Positions 1-5,930 of a stretch of DNA of 6,421 bases are shown piece by piece. Source of the stretch: Alcaligenaceae bacterium (GTDB lineage: Bacteria > Pseudomonadota > Gammaproteobacteria > Burkholderiales > Burkholderiaceae_B); assembly GCA_029265335.1 (NCBI GenBank), contig JAJUJN010000125.1:1-6421 (forward strand), read 5' to 3'. Every line of letters starts with the position of its first letter. Within the stretch, counting starts at the first letter, position 1. The notes under the pieces were generated by a model. It was not told the DNA's origin. It made no database searches and worked only from the letters and a program-made list of their open reading frames with translations. The position numbers were made by a program, and so were the translations under genes.

Positions 1-275
1 CAAACGTGCCTACGGTGGCTGAATCCGGCATCGAAGGGTTCAACGCCATCACCTGGACGGGCTTTTTGGTTCCCAAGGCCACTCCCCAGCCCATCATCGA
101 CAAGCTGCACGCCGGCATTGCTGAAGTGCTCTCCGACGAAGCCGTGATCAAACAGTTCGGTGATCTCGGCCAAGAGGTTCTCGCTCTGCCAGGCGACGAG
201 TTCGCCGAAATCATTCGCCGCGACTCCGCTACCTATCAACCGGTCATCGAAGCCGCCGGCATCAAGGTGAATTGA
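1..275 (+). CDS. Tripartite tricarboxylate transporter solute-binding protein (Bug/TctC family), C-terminal fragment
   Basis: This is the 3' end of a gene that begins left of the window; the frame starts at base 3 and ends with TGA at 273-275. About 90 residues are visible. They carry the usual C-terminal pattern of Bug/TctC periplasmic binding proteins: a PTVAESG segment, then a W-x-G-F-L-V-P-K-A-T-P-Q-P strand-turn, a helix with DKLHAGIAEVL, a G-x-E segment, and a last helix ending in EAAGIKVN. The family binds small carboxylates or other organic acids in the periplasm; some members work with TctAB membrane proteins, while many in Bordetella-like bacteria are orphans. The ligand-contact regions lie mostly upstream, so the ligand cannot be inferred. 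A GTG at base 6 could pass for a start but lies inside the conserved domain. The gene converges on the hydrolase with a 50-bp gap containing a hairpin. Confidence 0.92.
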   Translation, partial: NVPTVAESGIEGFNAITWTGFLVPKATPQPIIDKLHAGIAEVLSDEAVIKQFGDLGQEVLALPGDEFAEIIRRDSATYQPVIEAAGIKVN

Positions 276-282
276 TCGAACC

Positions 283-305
283 GACCGCGCGCTTGGCGCG
301 CGGTC
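283..305. terminator. Hairpin between convergent genes, probable bidirectional terminator
   Basis: A perfect 10-bp stem, GACCGCGCGC (283-292) paired with GCGCGCGGTC (296-305), closes a TTG loop. It sits 7 bases after the stop codon of the solute-binding protein gene and 20 bases beyond the stop codon of the converging hydrolase gene. Neither side has a real T-run (TTCGC on the plus strand, GGTTCG on the minus strand), so the terminator role rests on position and stem strength. Confidence 0.6.
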
Positions 306-325
306 TTCGCGGCTGATCGGCCGCT

Positions 326-1207
326 TTACTCGCTCTCTACCCGGGCCACAAAAGCCAACACTTCGGCATTGAAGCGTTCCGCGCTCTCGAACTGCACCCA
401 GTGGCCCGCGGCTTCGATGATCGTCACTTCACGAAGATCACACTGATTCAAAACCTGCGGAATGCGGGCCAGCTTGTCGGCGTTGTAGAGCACATCTTTT
501 TCGCCCACGATCACTTTTACCGGGCATCGCCAGTGGCGTTGCAGCTCGGTTTGCACATTGCTGTTGGCCAGGCGGCGACGGGGCATGCGATCGCGGGGCG
601 TATTCGTCATTTGTAGATACATTGCCAGGTCGTCGATAGTGCTTTCGTTGGCCAGCATCAGCGCGCGCAGGTTCTGTCGGTGTGCGGCGGCCTGCTCCTG
701 GGGGTCGGTGAGACGACGCCAGCTCACCAGCCCGGAGGGCGGCTCTGGCGTTTCGAAGATGGCTGCCGCACCCGCCAGGGTAAGGCTGGCGACTCGTTCC
801 GGTACCCGCGCCGCCAGATAACCAGCCACCATGGAACCGAATGAGAAGCCCACCAGATGGGCAGGTTGGTTATCGGGCGCCACCAGCGTTCGGAGGGCGT
901 CATCGACTGCCGGCCACACGGTGTCGGCATCTTCGGCATCGGCAAAGCGGTCGGAGTCGCCGAAGCCGGGCAGATCCACGGCCCACACTTGATGGTCTTT
1001 GGCCAGGGATTGGACATTGCGCAGCCAGTGCGTCCAGCTCCCGTGACCGCCATGAAAAAGTACGATGGGCGTGCCCTTGCCCCAGGTGTGCCAGATCAGC
1101 TTGCCACCTCCTGGCATGGCGTGTTCGACACGTTGACCCTGAGCGACGATTTCCGCCACATATTGTTCGGGCGGTACGGAAGGCGGGGCGGCTTGTGGCA
1201 TGGTCAT
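326..1207 (-). CDS. Alpha/beta hydrolase (MhpC-like fold)
   Basis: The 293-residue protein has all hallmarks of an alpha/beta hydrolase. The oxyanion-hole motif HGG is at 52-54. It is followed by DLPGFGDSDR (78-87), the nucleophile elbow G-F-S-F-G with Ser122, the acid in GEKD (Asp238), and the catalytic histidine in AGHWVQFESAERFN (His269). The GHW-x-Q-x-E-x-A-x-x-FN ending resembles meta-cleavage-product (C-C bond) hydrolases and related esterases, but substrate cannot be assigned. There is no signal peptide, so it is probably cytoplasmic. Two in-frame ATGs (Met1 and Met3, at 1207 and 1201) are close together and neither has a clear Shine-Dalgarno, so the exact start is open by two codons. 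It is transcribed away from the thiolase gene and converges with the transporter gene. A role in catabolism of an aromatic or acyl compound is inferred from context only. Confidence 0.9.
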   Translation of the reverse strand: MTMPQAAPPSVPPEQYVAEIVAQGQRVEHAMPGGGKLIWHTWGKGTPIVLFHGGHGSWTHWLRNVQSLAKDHQVWAVDLPGFGDSDRFADAEDADTVWPAVDDALRTLVAPDNQPAHLVGFSFGSMVAGYLAARVPERVASLTLAGAAAIFETPEPPSGLVSWRRLTDPQEQAAAHRQNLRALMLANESTIDDLAMYLQMTNTPRDRMPRRRLANSNVQTELQRHWRCPVKVIVGEKDVLYNADKLARIPQVLNQCDLREVTIIEAAGHWVQFESAERFNAEVLAFVARVESE

Positions 1208-1443
1208 TCAGATGATGATTTGGGAAAGGTTGAGGGTAGTGCACGGGCCCGACGCGGAAAGCTCGCTCCACAGCGGACCGTGATTGGTACATCGGTTTAC
1301 CATAATGCCGCGCGTCGATGTGAAGTTCGGCGAGTTGCAAGCGGGCCTTGCCATATCGCGGGGCCTCGGAAAACGTTTTACGATGCAGACATTACGCAGC
1401 CACTGTTTTCGGCTGCCCAACCTGCTCATACGGAGAGTTTCTC
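1208..1443. promoter_or_regulatory. Divergent intergenic region between hydrolase and thiolase genes
   Basis: These 236 bp separate two divergently transcribed genes and must hold promoters for both unless one is served from further away. I see no pair of -35/-10 boxes with good match and spacing on either strand. A CATAAT hexamer at 1301-1306 resembles a -10 box but lacks a -35 at 16-18 bp. An imperfect dyad, TGGTA-N8-TACCA (1285-1302), overlaps it and could be an operator. No regulator gene lies next to this spacer inside the window. Confidence 0.4.
1432..1437 (+). promoter_or_regulatory. Ribosome binding site of the thiolase gene
   Basis: GGAGAG lies 6 bases before the ATG at 1444. It decides the start: the reading frame stays open upstream to at least 1348, but that extension has no conserved-looking sequence and no such site. 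Confidence 0.75.
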
Positions 1444-2649
1444 ATGGCCGAGATTGCCATACCTTACGGTGCGTATTGGTCTACACCCTTTGCCAAATGG
1501 CAGGGCAGCCTGGCTCACCTGCACAGCCTCAAGTTCGGCGCTCACATCACCAAAGAGGCCCTGGCGGCGCGCCGCATCGACCCCGCCATGATCGATTTTG
1601 GCGTGCTGGGCATGACCGTGCCGCAGCGCAATTGCTTCTATGGACTGCCATGGCTCACAGGTATGGCCGGCATGGGTCATGTAGCGGGGCCTACCATCAA
1701 CCAGGCTTGCGCCACGGGAGCCAGAATTCTGCAGGTGGCGGCCGATGAACTTGCTCGAGGCGATGCCAATGTGGCGCTGGCAATTGCTGCCGATCGAGTG
1801 TCCAACGGCGCGCATCTGTATTACCCCGCGCCGCACGGGCCCGGCGGCACCGGCGAGCACGAAGATTGGGTGCTCGACAACTTCGAAAAAGACCCTTACG
1901 GCGGCACTTCCATGCTGCAAACGGCAGAGAACGTCGCCCGACTTCATGACTTCGATACCCAGAGGCAAAACGAGCTCACCTTGTTGCGCTACGAGCAATA
2001 CCAGGAGGCTTTGGCCGACGATTCCGCCTTTCTGAAGCGTTTCATGACGCTGCCCTTCGCCGTGCCCGACGCCCGCTTCCGCCGCACACAAACGGAAATG
2101 ACCGGCGACGAGGGCATCTTCCCGACAACCGCAGAAGGGCTGGCCAAGCTCAAGCCCGTCATGCCCGAGGGCACGGTCACTTTTGGTGGGCAAACCCACC
2201 CTGCAGATGGGTGCGCCGGCATGGTGCTCACCACGCCCGACAAAGCGCGCGAGATCTCCTCCGACCCGGGAATTGCCATTCGCGTGCTGGCTTTCGGCCA
2301 GGCACGGGTGGAGCCAGCCCATATGCCGATGGCGCCCGTGCCCGCTGCGCAGCGCGCTCTGGCTGCCGCCAATCTGAAAATCGAACAAGTCAACGCGATC
2401 AAAACCCATAACCCGTTTGTGGTGAATGACCTCTACTTTGCCGAAACGTTGGGGGTGGATCCTGCCAAGATGAATCGCTTTGGATGCTCCCTTATCTGGG
2501 GACACCCACAAGGGCCGACAGGCGTGCGAGCCGTGATCGAACTGGTCGAAGAGCTGGTGTTGGCTGGCGGCGGCTATGGCCTGTACACCGGTTGCGCCGC
2601 CGGCGACTCCGCCATGGCCGTCGTGATTCACGTGGGCGACGACCGCTGA
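1444..2649 (+). CDS. Thiolase family protein (acetyl-CoA acetyltransferase-like)
   Basis: The product is 401 residues, the usual length for thiolases. Family motifs are present in order. The nucleophile loop NQACATG has Cys89. GTVTFGGQTHPADGCAG (243-259) corresponds to the usual G-x-V-T-A-x-N-x-S-x-x-N-D-G-A-A-A. HNPF (322-325) stands where classical thiolases have NEAF and SCP2-type thiolases HDCF. GHPQGPTG carries His354, and TGCAAGDSA carries Cys384 in the place of the C-x-G-G-G loop. Cys89, His354 and Cys384 are all kept, so Claisen condensation or thiolytic cleavage of a 3-oxoacyl-CoA is plausible. The altered HNPF and CAAGD motifs mean that it is not a standard PhaA/FadA enzyme and that its substrate may be unusual. 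No DUF35 (OB-fold) partner follows. The gene is divergent from the hydrolase and convergent with sodB. Its coenzyme-A chemistry would fit a catabolic role together with the transporter and hydrolase, but this is inference. Confidence 0.9.
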   Translation: MAEIAIPYGAYWSTPFAKWQGSLAHLHSLKFGAHITKEALAARRIDPAMIDFGVLGMTVPQRNCFYGLPWLTGMAGMGHVAGPTINQACATGARILQVAADELARGDANVALAIAADRVSNGAHLYYPAPHGPGGTGEHEDWVLDNFEKDPYGGTSMLQTAENVARLHDFDTQRQNELTLLRYEQYQEALADDSAFLKRFMTLPFAVPDARFRRTQTEMTGDEGIFPTTAEGLAKLKPVMPEGTVTFGGQTHPADGCAGMVLTTPDKAREISSDPGIAIRVLAFGQARVEPAHMPMAPVPAAQRALAAANLKIEQVNAIKTHNPFVVNDLYFAETLGVDPAKMNRFGCSLIWGHPQGPTGVRAVIELVEELVLAGGGYGLYTGCAAGDSAMAVVIHVGDDR

Positions 2650-2670
2650 GTGAAAGTGATAGACAGGGCC

Positions 2671-2692
2671 AAAACGGCCCCATACGGGGCCG
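2671..2692 (-). terminator. Intrinsic terminator read on the minus strand (for sodB)
   Basis: A perfect 7-bp stem, CGGCCCC (2675-2681) with GGGGCCG (2686-2692), has a 4-base loop. On the minus strand it is followed by TTTT (AAAA at 2671-2674 on the plus strand), the form of an intrinsic terminator for transcription leaving sodB, 111 bases past its stop. On the plus strand no T-run follows, although the stem could still slow transcription coming out of the thiolase gene, which ends 25 bases before it. Confidence 0.6.
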
Positions 2693-2702
2693 CCTGAGCC
2701 GG

Positions 2703-2730
2703 ATCCCGGGTCGGCGGCGCCGCCCGGGAT
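2703..2730. repeat. GC-rich inverted repeat in the thiolase-sodB spacer
   Basis: ATCCCGGG (2703-2710) pairs perfectly with CCCGGGAT (2723-2730), enclosing a 12-base centre. A separate perfect 12-bp palindrome, GGCGGCGCCGCC (2713-2724), overlaps the right arm, so two alternative folds compete. No T-run follows on either strand. It is the middle one of three hairpins in this spacer and probably contributes to blocking read-through between convergent genes. Confidence 0.45.
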
Positions 2731-2747
2731 GAGAAGAGAGAAGATGG

Positions 2748-2768
2748 CGGGGCGGTTGCGCCGCCCCG
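2748..2768. terminator. Third hairpin of the thiolase-sodB spacer
   Basis: CGGGGCGG (2748-2755) pairs perfectly over 8 bp with CCGCCCCG (2761-2768) around a TTGCG loop, 34 bases beyond the sodB stop codon. The minus-strand continuation is pyrimidine-rich (CCATCTTCTCTC) but has no pure T-run. It is a plausible sodB mRNA 3'-end stem or accessory terminator. Confidence 0.45.
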
Positions 2769-2802
2769 GCAACGATCCCTTGCGGGAGACGCCGCCTGAA
2801 GC

Positions 2803-3387
2803 TTACTTCGCGAAGTTTTCTTCGGCGAATTTCCAGTTGACCAGATTGTTGAAGAAGGTTTCAACAAACTTGGGACGGGCGTTGCGGTAATCGATGTAGT
2901 AGGCGTGCTCCCACACGTCGATGGTCAGCAAGGGCTTGTCGTCGGTGGTGAGAGGAGTGGCAGCGTTGCTGGTGTTCACGATATCCACCGAGCCGTCGGC
3001 CTTGCGCACCAGCCAGGTCCAGCCGGAGCCGAAGTTGCCTACCGCGCTGGCGCTGAAGGCTTCTTTGAAACGGGCAAAATCGCCCCATTTCTTGCTGATG
3101 GCGTCGGCCAGTGCGCCGGAAGGCTCACCGCCGCCCTGGGGCGACAGACAGTTCCAGAAGAAGGTGTGGTTCCACACTTGAGCGGCGTTGTTGAAAATAC
3201 CGCCTTCGGACTCTTTAATGATGTCGACGAGATCCTTGTTCTCGAAGGGCGTGCCGACGATCATCTTGTTGAGGTTGGTGACGTAGGCTTGATGGTGCTT
3301 GCCGTGGTGGTAGTCGAACGTCTCGGCGCTCATATGGGGCTCGAGTGCGGATTTGTCGAATGGCAGGGGAGGTAGTTTGTGTTCCAT
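2803..3387 (-). CDS. sodB: Superoxide dismutase [Fe]
   Basis: The 194-residue protein dismutates superoxide to hydrogen peroxide and oxygen in the cytoplasm. All four metal ligands are visible at the same positions as in E. coli SodB (counted with Met): His27 in YHHGKHH, His74 in QVWNHTFFWN, and Asp157 and His161 in DVWEHAYYIDYRN. Gln70 in NNAAQ, just before the second ligand, is the outer-sphere glutamine typical of iron rather than manganese enzymes. FGSGWTWLV (119-127) is the other family signature. The start at 3387 is chosen over an in-frame ATG ten codons upstream because a GGAG sits 9 bases before it and because MEHKLPPLPF matches the family's N terminus. No signal peptide is present. 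It is monocistronic: the thiolase gene converges on its 3' end, and the DUF2239 gene diverges at its 5' end. A good candidate promoter lies about 90-120 bases upstream; I see no clear Fur box. Confidence 0.97.
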   Translation of the reverse strand: MEHKLPPLPFDKSALEPHMSAETFDYHHGKHHQAYVTNLNKMIVGTPFENKDLVDIIKESEGGIFNNAAQVWNHTFFWNCLSPQGGGEPSGALADAISKKWGDFARFKEAFSASAVGNFGSGWTWLVRKADGSVDIVNTSNAATPLTTDDKPLLTIDVWEHAYYIDYRNARPKFVETFFNNLVNWKFAEENFAK

Positions 3388-3396
3388 AAGTGATAA

Positions 3397-3400
3397 CTCC
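3397..3400 (-). promoter_or_regulatory. Ribosome binding site of sodB
   Basis: On the minus strand GGAG lies 9 bases before the ATG at 3385-3387. It supports this start over the ATG at 3415-3417. Confidence 0.7.
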
Positions 3401-3425
3401 AGTCGTGATTTGCACACAGTGGCAA

Positions 3426-3453
3426 TGCCAGGCGGTGCAGCTTGGGCCTGGCA
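3426..3453 (-). repeat. Inverted repeat in the sodB leader
   Basis: TGCCAGGC (3426-3433) and GCCTGGCA (3446-3453) form a perfect 8-bp inverted repeat around 12 bases. If the promoter at 3477-3505 is right, it falls within the sodB 5' untranslated region, about 40 bases before the start codon. It would then be either an RNA stem-loop or a protein-binding site. An adjoining GGCA-A-TGCC dyad (3421-3429) overlaps its left arm. Confidence 0.5.
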
Positions 3454-3476
3454 CTATGGTAATCCCGTAAACCTGC

Positions 3477-3505
3477 AAAATGCCTGTTTCACCGTCTCCT
3501 GTCAA
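3477..3505 (-). promoter_or_regulatory. Candidate sigma-70 promoter of sodB
   Basis: On the minus strand a perfect -35 box TTGACA (3505-3500) is followed, after exactly 17 bp, by CATTTT (3482-3477). The latter keeps the two most conserved -10 bases (A at position 2, T at position 6). Transcription would begin near 3470 and give a leader of roughly 80 bases containing the inverted repeat. The -10 box is weak (3 of 6), so this stays a candidate. Confidence 0.5.
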
Positions 3506-3576
3506 ATACCTGGCGCGGATCGGGAGGCTGCGACAAACCCTGCGCGCGCGCTTTTCTGCTTGCTCTGACACAACCC

Positions 3577-4152
3577 ATGAACCTCACTATCAGTCAGCCG
3601 GCCAACGCACGAGTCACCGCCTTCGATCAGCAGCGTTTGGTGGCTCGCGGGGAGTTGCTGCAAGTGCTCGATATCGCGGCTCGCTACGAAGCGCGGGAAG
3701 CGGGCGCGAACCTCACCATTTTGCTGGATGCCACCGGTGAGGTGCTGTCCCGTGATTCTTTGCTGGTGACCGAGGCTGTGGTGTCGAGCGCAGCGCCACC
3801 CGAGACTCCGCGGCGCGGGCCTGGACGGCCTCGTCTGGGTGTCGTGGCGCGAGAGGTCACGCTTCTGCCTGAACATTGGCAGTGGCTGGCGGATCAGCCC
3901 GGCGGGAGTTCGGCGGCGCTGCGCCGATTGATCGACGAGGCACGCGCACAAGAAGCCGAACGCGACCGTCGTCGTCGGGCACATAGTGCGGCCTGGAAAA
4001 GTCTCAATGTATTGGGGGCAGGGCTCGTTGGCGTTGATGGCGCGCTGATGGCCATCTTTACTGGAGACTTGCCTCGCTTCGATCAAAGCTCATTGGGGTG
4101 GCCGGTGGACGTGCGCGATTACCTGCGCGATATCGGCTTTGGTGGCGTTTGA
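3577..4152 (+). CDS. DUF2239 family protein, function unknown
   Basis: The 191-residue product matches the DUF2239 pattern as I remember it: a short N-terminal domain (about 12-65), then a highly conserved core GRPRLGVVAREVTLLPEHW (83-101) with QPGGSSAALRRLIDEAR (107-123), and a C-terminal GDLPRFDQ/WPVDVRDYL segment (163-182). The biochemical role of the family is unknown to me. Residues 80-86 (RGPGRPR) look like an AT-hook core. Residues 91-123 read as beta strand (REVTLL), helix, G-S turn, helix, which resembles a ribbon-helix-helix DNA-binding domain; this is inference. Residues 124-136 are strongly charged and arginine-rich. There is no signal peptide or membrane segment. The ATG at 3577 has no clear Shine-Dalgarno, but no better start is seen and the sequence before it does not look coding. 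The gene diverges from sodB (189-bp spacer) and precedes the nuclease gene on the same strand. Confidence 0.8.
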   Translation: MNLTISQPANARVTAFDQQRLVARGELLQVLDIAARYEAREAGANLTILLDATGEVLSRDSLLVTEAVVSSAAPPETPRRGPGRPRLGVVAREVTLLPEHWQWLADQPGGSSAALRRLIDEARAQEAERDRRRRAHSAAWKSLNVLGAGLVGVDGALMAIFTGDLPRFDQSSLGWPVDVRDYLRDIGFGGV

Positions 4153-4303
4153 AGGCAGTGCGCGTTTGCGTGACAGCTGCCGGCTTGGTGCAGCGAGGCC
4201 CGTTACACTGCCGGTGTTTTCTACTTTGTCGGCTTGCCGTCTTTCCTTTCTGGCCATGTGGATATCGGCTCGTTTCTATTCCTTTTACGGTTTGCTTGAA
4301 CCG

Positions 4304-4906
4304 ATGCCAACGTGGTTTCGTGCTCAATGCTTGAGCCTTTGCCGGCGGGGCAATCAACCAGCCCAGGCAAGAATCTTCCTGTGGGTAGGGGTTTTCTTGC
4401 TGGCAAGCCTGCTGGGCGAGGCGCAGGCCCGCGCCACAGCCGTGTCTCACGAGTTACGTGGTCGAGTTGTGGCGGTGATCGATGGCGACACGCTCAGCTT
4501 GCAAACGCCCCGCCAACGCCACACCATCCGCCTGGCCAGTATCGATGCTCCCGAAATCGGGCGCGACGGGCGGCCGAGCCAGGCTTTTTCGCAGGCCAGT
4601 CGTCGAGCTCTCGATAGCCGCGTGTTGGGTGAGTTGCTGCAGGCAAGGTGTTTTGAGATCGATAACTACGGCCGCGATGTGTGCGAATTGCTCGACCACC
4701 GCCAACAATCCATCAATCGGTGGTTGGTGAGCGAGGGCTGGGCATGGGCCAACCGCGAGCAAGGTGGCAAATATCTACGTGATCCCGCCTTGCCGGGGCT
4801 CGAAGCTGCGGCGCGGGCGTCCCGCAGAGGCCTTTGGGCGCACCCCGAGCCGAGCCCTCCATGGGTTTTTCGGCAAGAATGCTGGCGCCACAAGCGTTGC
4901 CCCTGA
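4304..4906 (+). CDS. Exported thermonuclease-like (SNase domain) protein
   Basis: With the ATG at 4304 the protein has 200 residues. A hydrophobic stretch FLWVGVFLLASLLG (25-38), after an arginine-bearing n-region and followed by EAQA (39-42), looks like a Sec signal peptide, so the enzyme probably acts in the periplasm or outside. The mature part is a staphylococcal-nuclease fold: DGDT (60-63), IRLASIDAPE (75-84) with Arg76, Asp81 and Glu84, NYGRDV with Arg124, then NRWLVSEGWAWAN and RRGLWAHPEPSPPWVFR. These correspond to Asp21, Arg35, Asp40, Glu43 and Arg87 of the S. aureus enzyme, so calcium-dependent cleavage of DNA or RNA is likely. Four cysteines (116, 127, 193, 199) could form disulfides. 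The start is uncertain: no ATG has a Shine-Dalgarno, an ATG at 4256 would add 16 residues, and TTG at 4331 would give a more typical signal-peptide length. The frame is open back to 4139, which would overlap the DUF2239 gene. Confidence 0.85.
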   Translation: MPTWFRAQCLSLCRRGNQPAQARIFLWVGVFLLASLLGEAQARATAVSHELRGRVVAVIDGDTLSLQTPRQRHTIRLASIDAPEIGRDGRPSQAFSQASRRALDSRVLGELLQARCFEIDNYGRDVCELLDHRQQSINRWLVSEGWAWANREQGGKYLRDPALPGLEAAARASRRGLWAHPEPSPPWVFRQECWRHKRCP

Positions 4907-4927
4907 AAGGCGTTGTGGCCCGGCGAG

Positions 4928-4967
4928 TTGCTGCAGGTTCGCCGCTCGGGTATGAACAAGGTAGAAT
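4928..4967 (+). promoter_or_regulatory. Candidate promoter region of dapA
   Basis: Two overlapping sigma-70-like pairs lie in the gap between the nuclease gene and dapA. TTGCTG (4928-4933) stands 17 bp before TATGAA (4951-4956). TTCGCC (4938-4943) stands 18 bp before TAGAAT (4962-4967), a -10 with 5 of 6 matches. Neither -35 box is strong. A start near 4974 would leave a leader of about 60 bases. Confidence 0.35.
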
Positions 4968-5022
4968 TCTTGCTTTACCTTCTGTTCAAAACGTGGAAGG
5001 CGCGCGAGGCCGTGCTTTCTCT

Positions 5023-5026
5023 GGAG
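5023..5026 (+). promoter_or_regulatory. Ribosome binding site of dapA
   Basis: GGAG lies 7 bases before the ATG at 5034 but only 4 before the in-frame TTG at 5031, which favours the ATG. Confidence 0.7.
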
Positions 5027-5033
5027 TCGCTTG

Positions 5034-5930
5034 ATGAATTCCGTTGCCGCACCGTCGTTACGGGGCAGTATGGTGGCCATTGTCACTCCCATGCTGCCCG
5101 ATGGCACCCTCGACTACGACGCCTACCGACAGCTGATCGATTGGCAGGTGGCGGAGGGCACCGAGGCGCTGGTGGTTGTAGGTACCACGGGTGAGTCTCC
5201 CACCGTGTCGATGGAAGAGCACGCCGAGCTCATTCGCGTGGCCGTGGAACACGCTGCGCGGCGTGTGCCGGTCATCGCGGGGGTGGGCGGCAACTCCACG
5301 GCCGAAGCCATCGAGCTGGCCTCTTACGCCCGCGAGGCGGGCGCCGACGCAGGTTTGCAGGTGGTGCCTTACTACAACAAACCGTCGCAAGAGGGCCTGT
5401 ACCGGCATTTTCGGGCGGTGGCCGAAGCGGTCGACCTTCCTACGCTTCTCTACAACGTGCCGTCGCGCACGGTGGCCGATCTGCACAACGATACCGTTCT
5501 GCGCCTGGCCGAAATCCCCAACATCGTAGGCATCAAAGACGCCACCGGCGATCTCGCGCGCAGCCGCGACCTCATTCGTCGCATGCCAGCCGGCTTCACC
5601 TGGCTCAGTGGCGACGATCCCACGGCCGCCGGCCTCATTCTGCTCGGTGGTCACGGTAATATCTCGGTGGCGGCCAACGTGGCGCCGCGCCTCATGGCCG
5701 AACTTTGCAGAGCGGCACTGGCCGGCGATGTGGCCACCACGCGTCGTCTCGACGATCAGCTCGCTCCCCTCTGCCGTGCCTTGTTCCTCGAAGCCAACCC
5801 CATTCCCGTGAAGTGGGCGCTGGCGGAAATGGGCAAAACCCAGCTCGGCTATCGGCTGCCTATGTGCGAACTCAACCCGATCCATCACGACACCGTCAGG
5901 GCCGCTCTGCGAGCAGCTGGCGCGCTCTAG
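5034..5930 (+). CDS. dapA: 4-hydroxy-tetrahydrodipicolinate synthase
   Basis: The 298-residue TIM-barrel protein condenses pyruvate with L-aspartate-4-semialdehyde, the first committed step towards diaminopimelate (peptidoglycan) and lysine. All active-site residues are present with a constant offset of +7 from E. coli DapA. They are Thr51-Thr52 in VGTTGESPT, Tyr114 in [15 protein letters not shown], Tyr140 and Arg145 in [10 protein letters not shown], and the Schiff-base lysine Lys168 in [10 protein letters not shown]. The SGDD (192-195) and GGHGNISV (205-212) segments complete the signature. It is cytoplasmic and expected to be a tetramer. The ATG at 5034 is chosen from the spacing to its ribosome binding site. 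bamC follows after 87 bp on the same strand with no hairpin between, so the two are probably cotranscribed. Feedback inhibition by lysine varies across the family and cannot be judged here. Confidence 0.98.
   Translation: MNSVAAPSLRGSMVAIVTPMLPDGTLDYDAYRQLIDWQVAEGTEALVVVGTTGESPTVSMEEHAELIRVAVEHAARRVPVIAGVGGNSTAEAIELASYAREAGADAGLQVVPYYNKPSQEGLYRHFRAVAEAVDLPTLLYNVPSRTVADLHNDTVLRLAEIPNIVGIKDATGDLARSRDLIRRMPAGFTWLSGDDPTAAGLILLGGHGNISVAANVAPRLMAELCRAALAGDVATTRRLDDQLAPLCRALFLEANPIPVKWALAEMGKTQLGYRLPMCELNPIHHDTVRAALRAAGAL

Noticed and set aside
1348..1443. N-terminal extension of the thiolase frame by 32 codons.
   Set aside because: A clear ribosome binding site precedes the ATG at 1444, and the extension is not thiolase-like.
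857..1591. Open frame of 244 codons on the plus strand across the hydrolase start and the divergent spacer.
   Set aside because: It overlaps the hydrolase antisense and the first codons of the thiolase gene, and has no conserved-looking segment or ribosome binding site.
1426..2772. Open frame of 448 codons on the minus strand opposite the thiolase gene.
   Set aside because: It lies wholly antisense to a well-supported thiolase. Its translation has no recognisable domain, and its length is explained by GC-rich codon use of the opposite strand.
4185..4209. TTGGTG followed by TACACT as a promoter for the nuclease gene.
   Set aside because: The spacing is only 13 bp and both hexamers are mediocre, so it is not a credible sigma-70 site.
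5058..5888. Open frame of 276 codons on the minus strand opposite dapA.
   Set aside because: It is antisense to dapA, whose complete active site leaves no doubt. The translated sequence is rich in His, Arg and Gly without family motifs.
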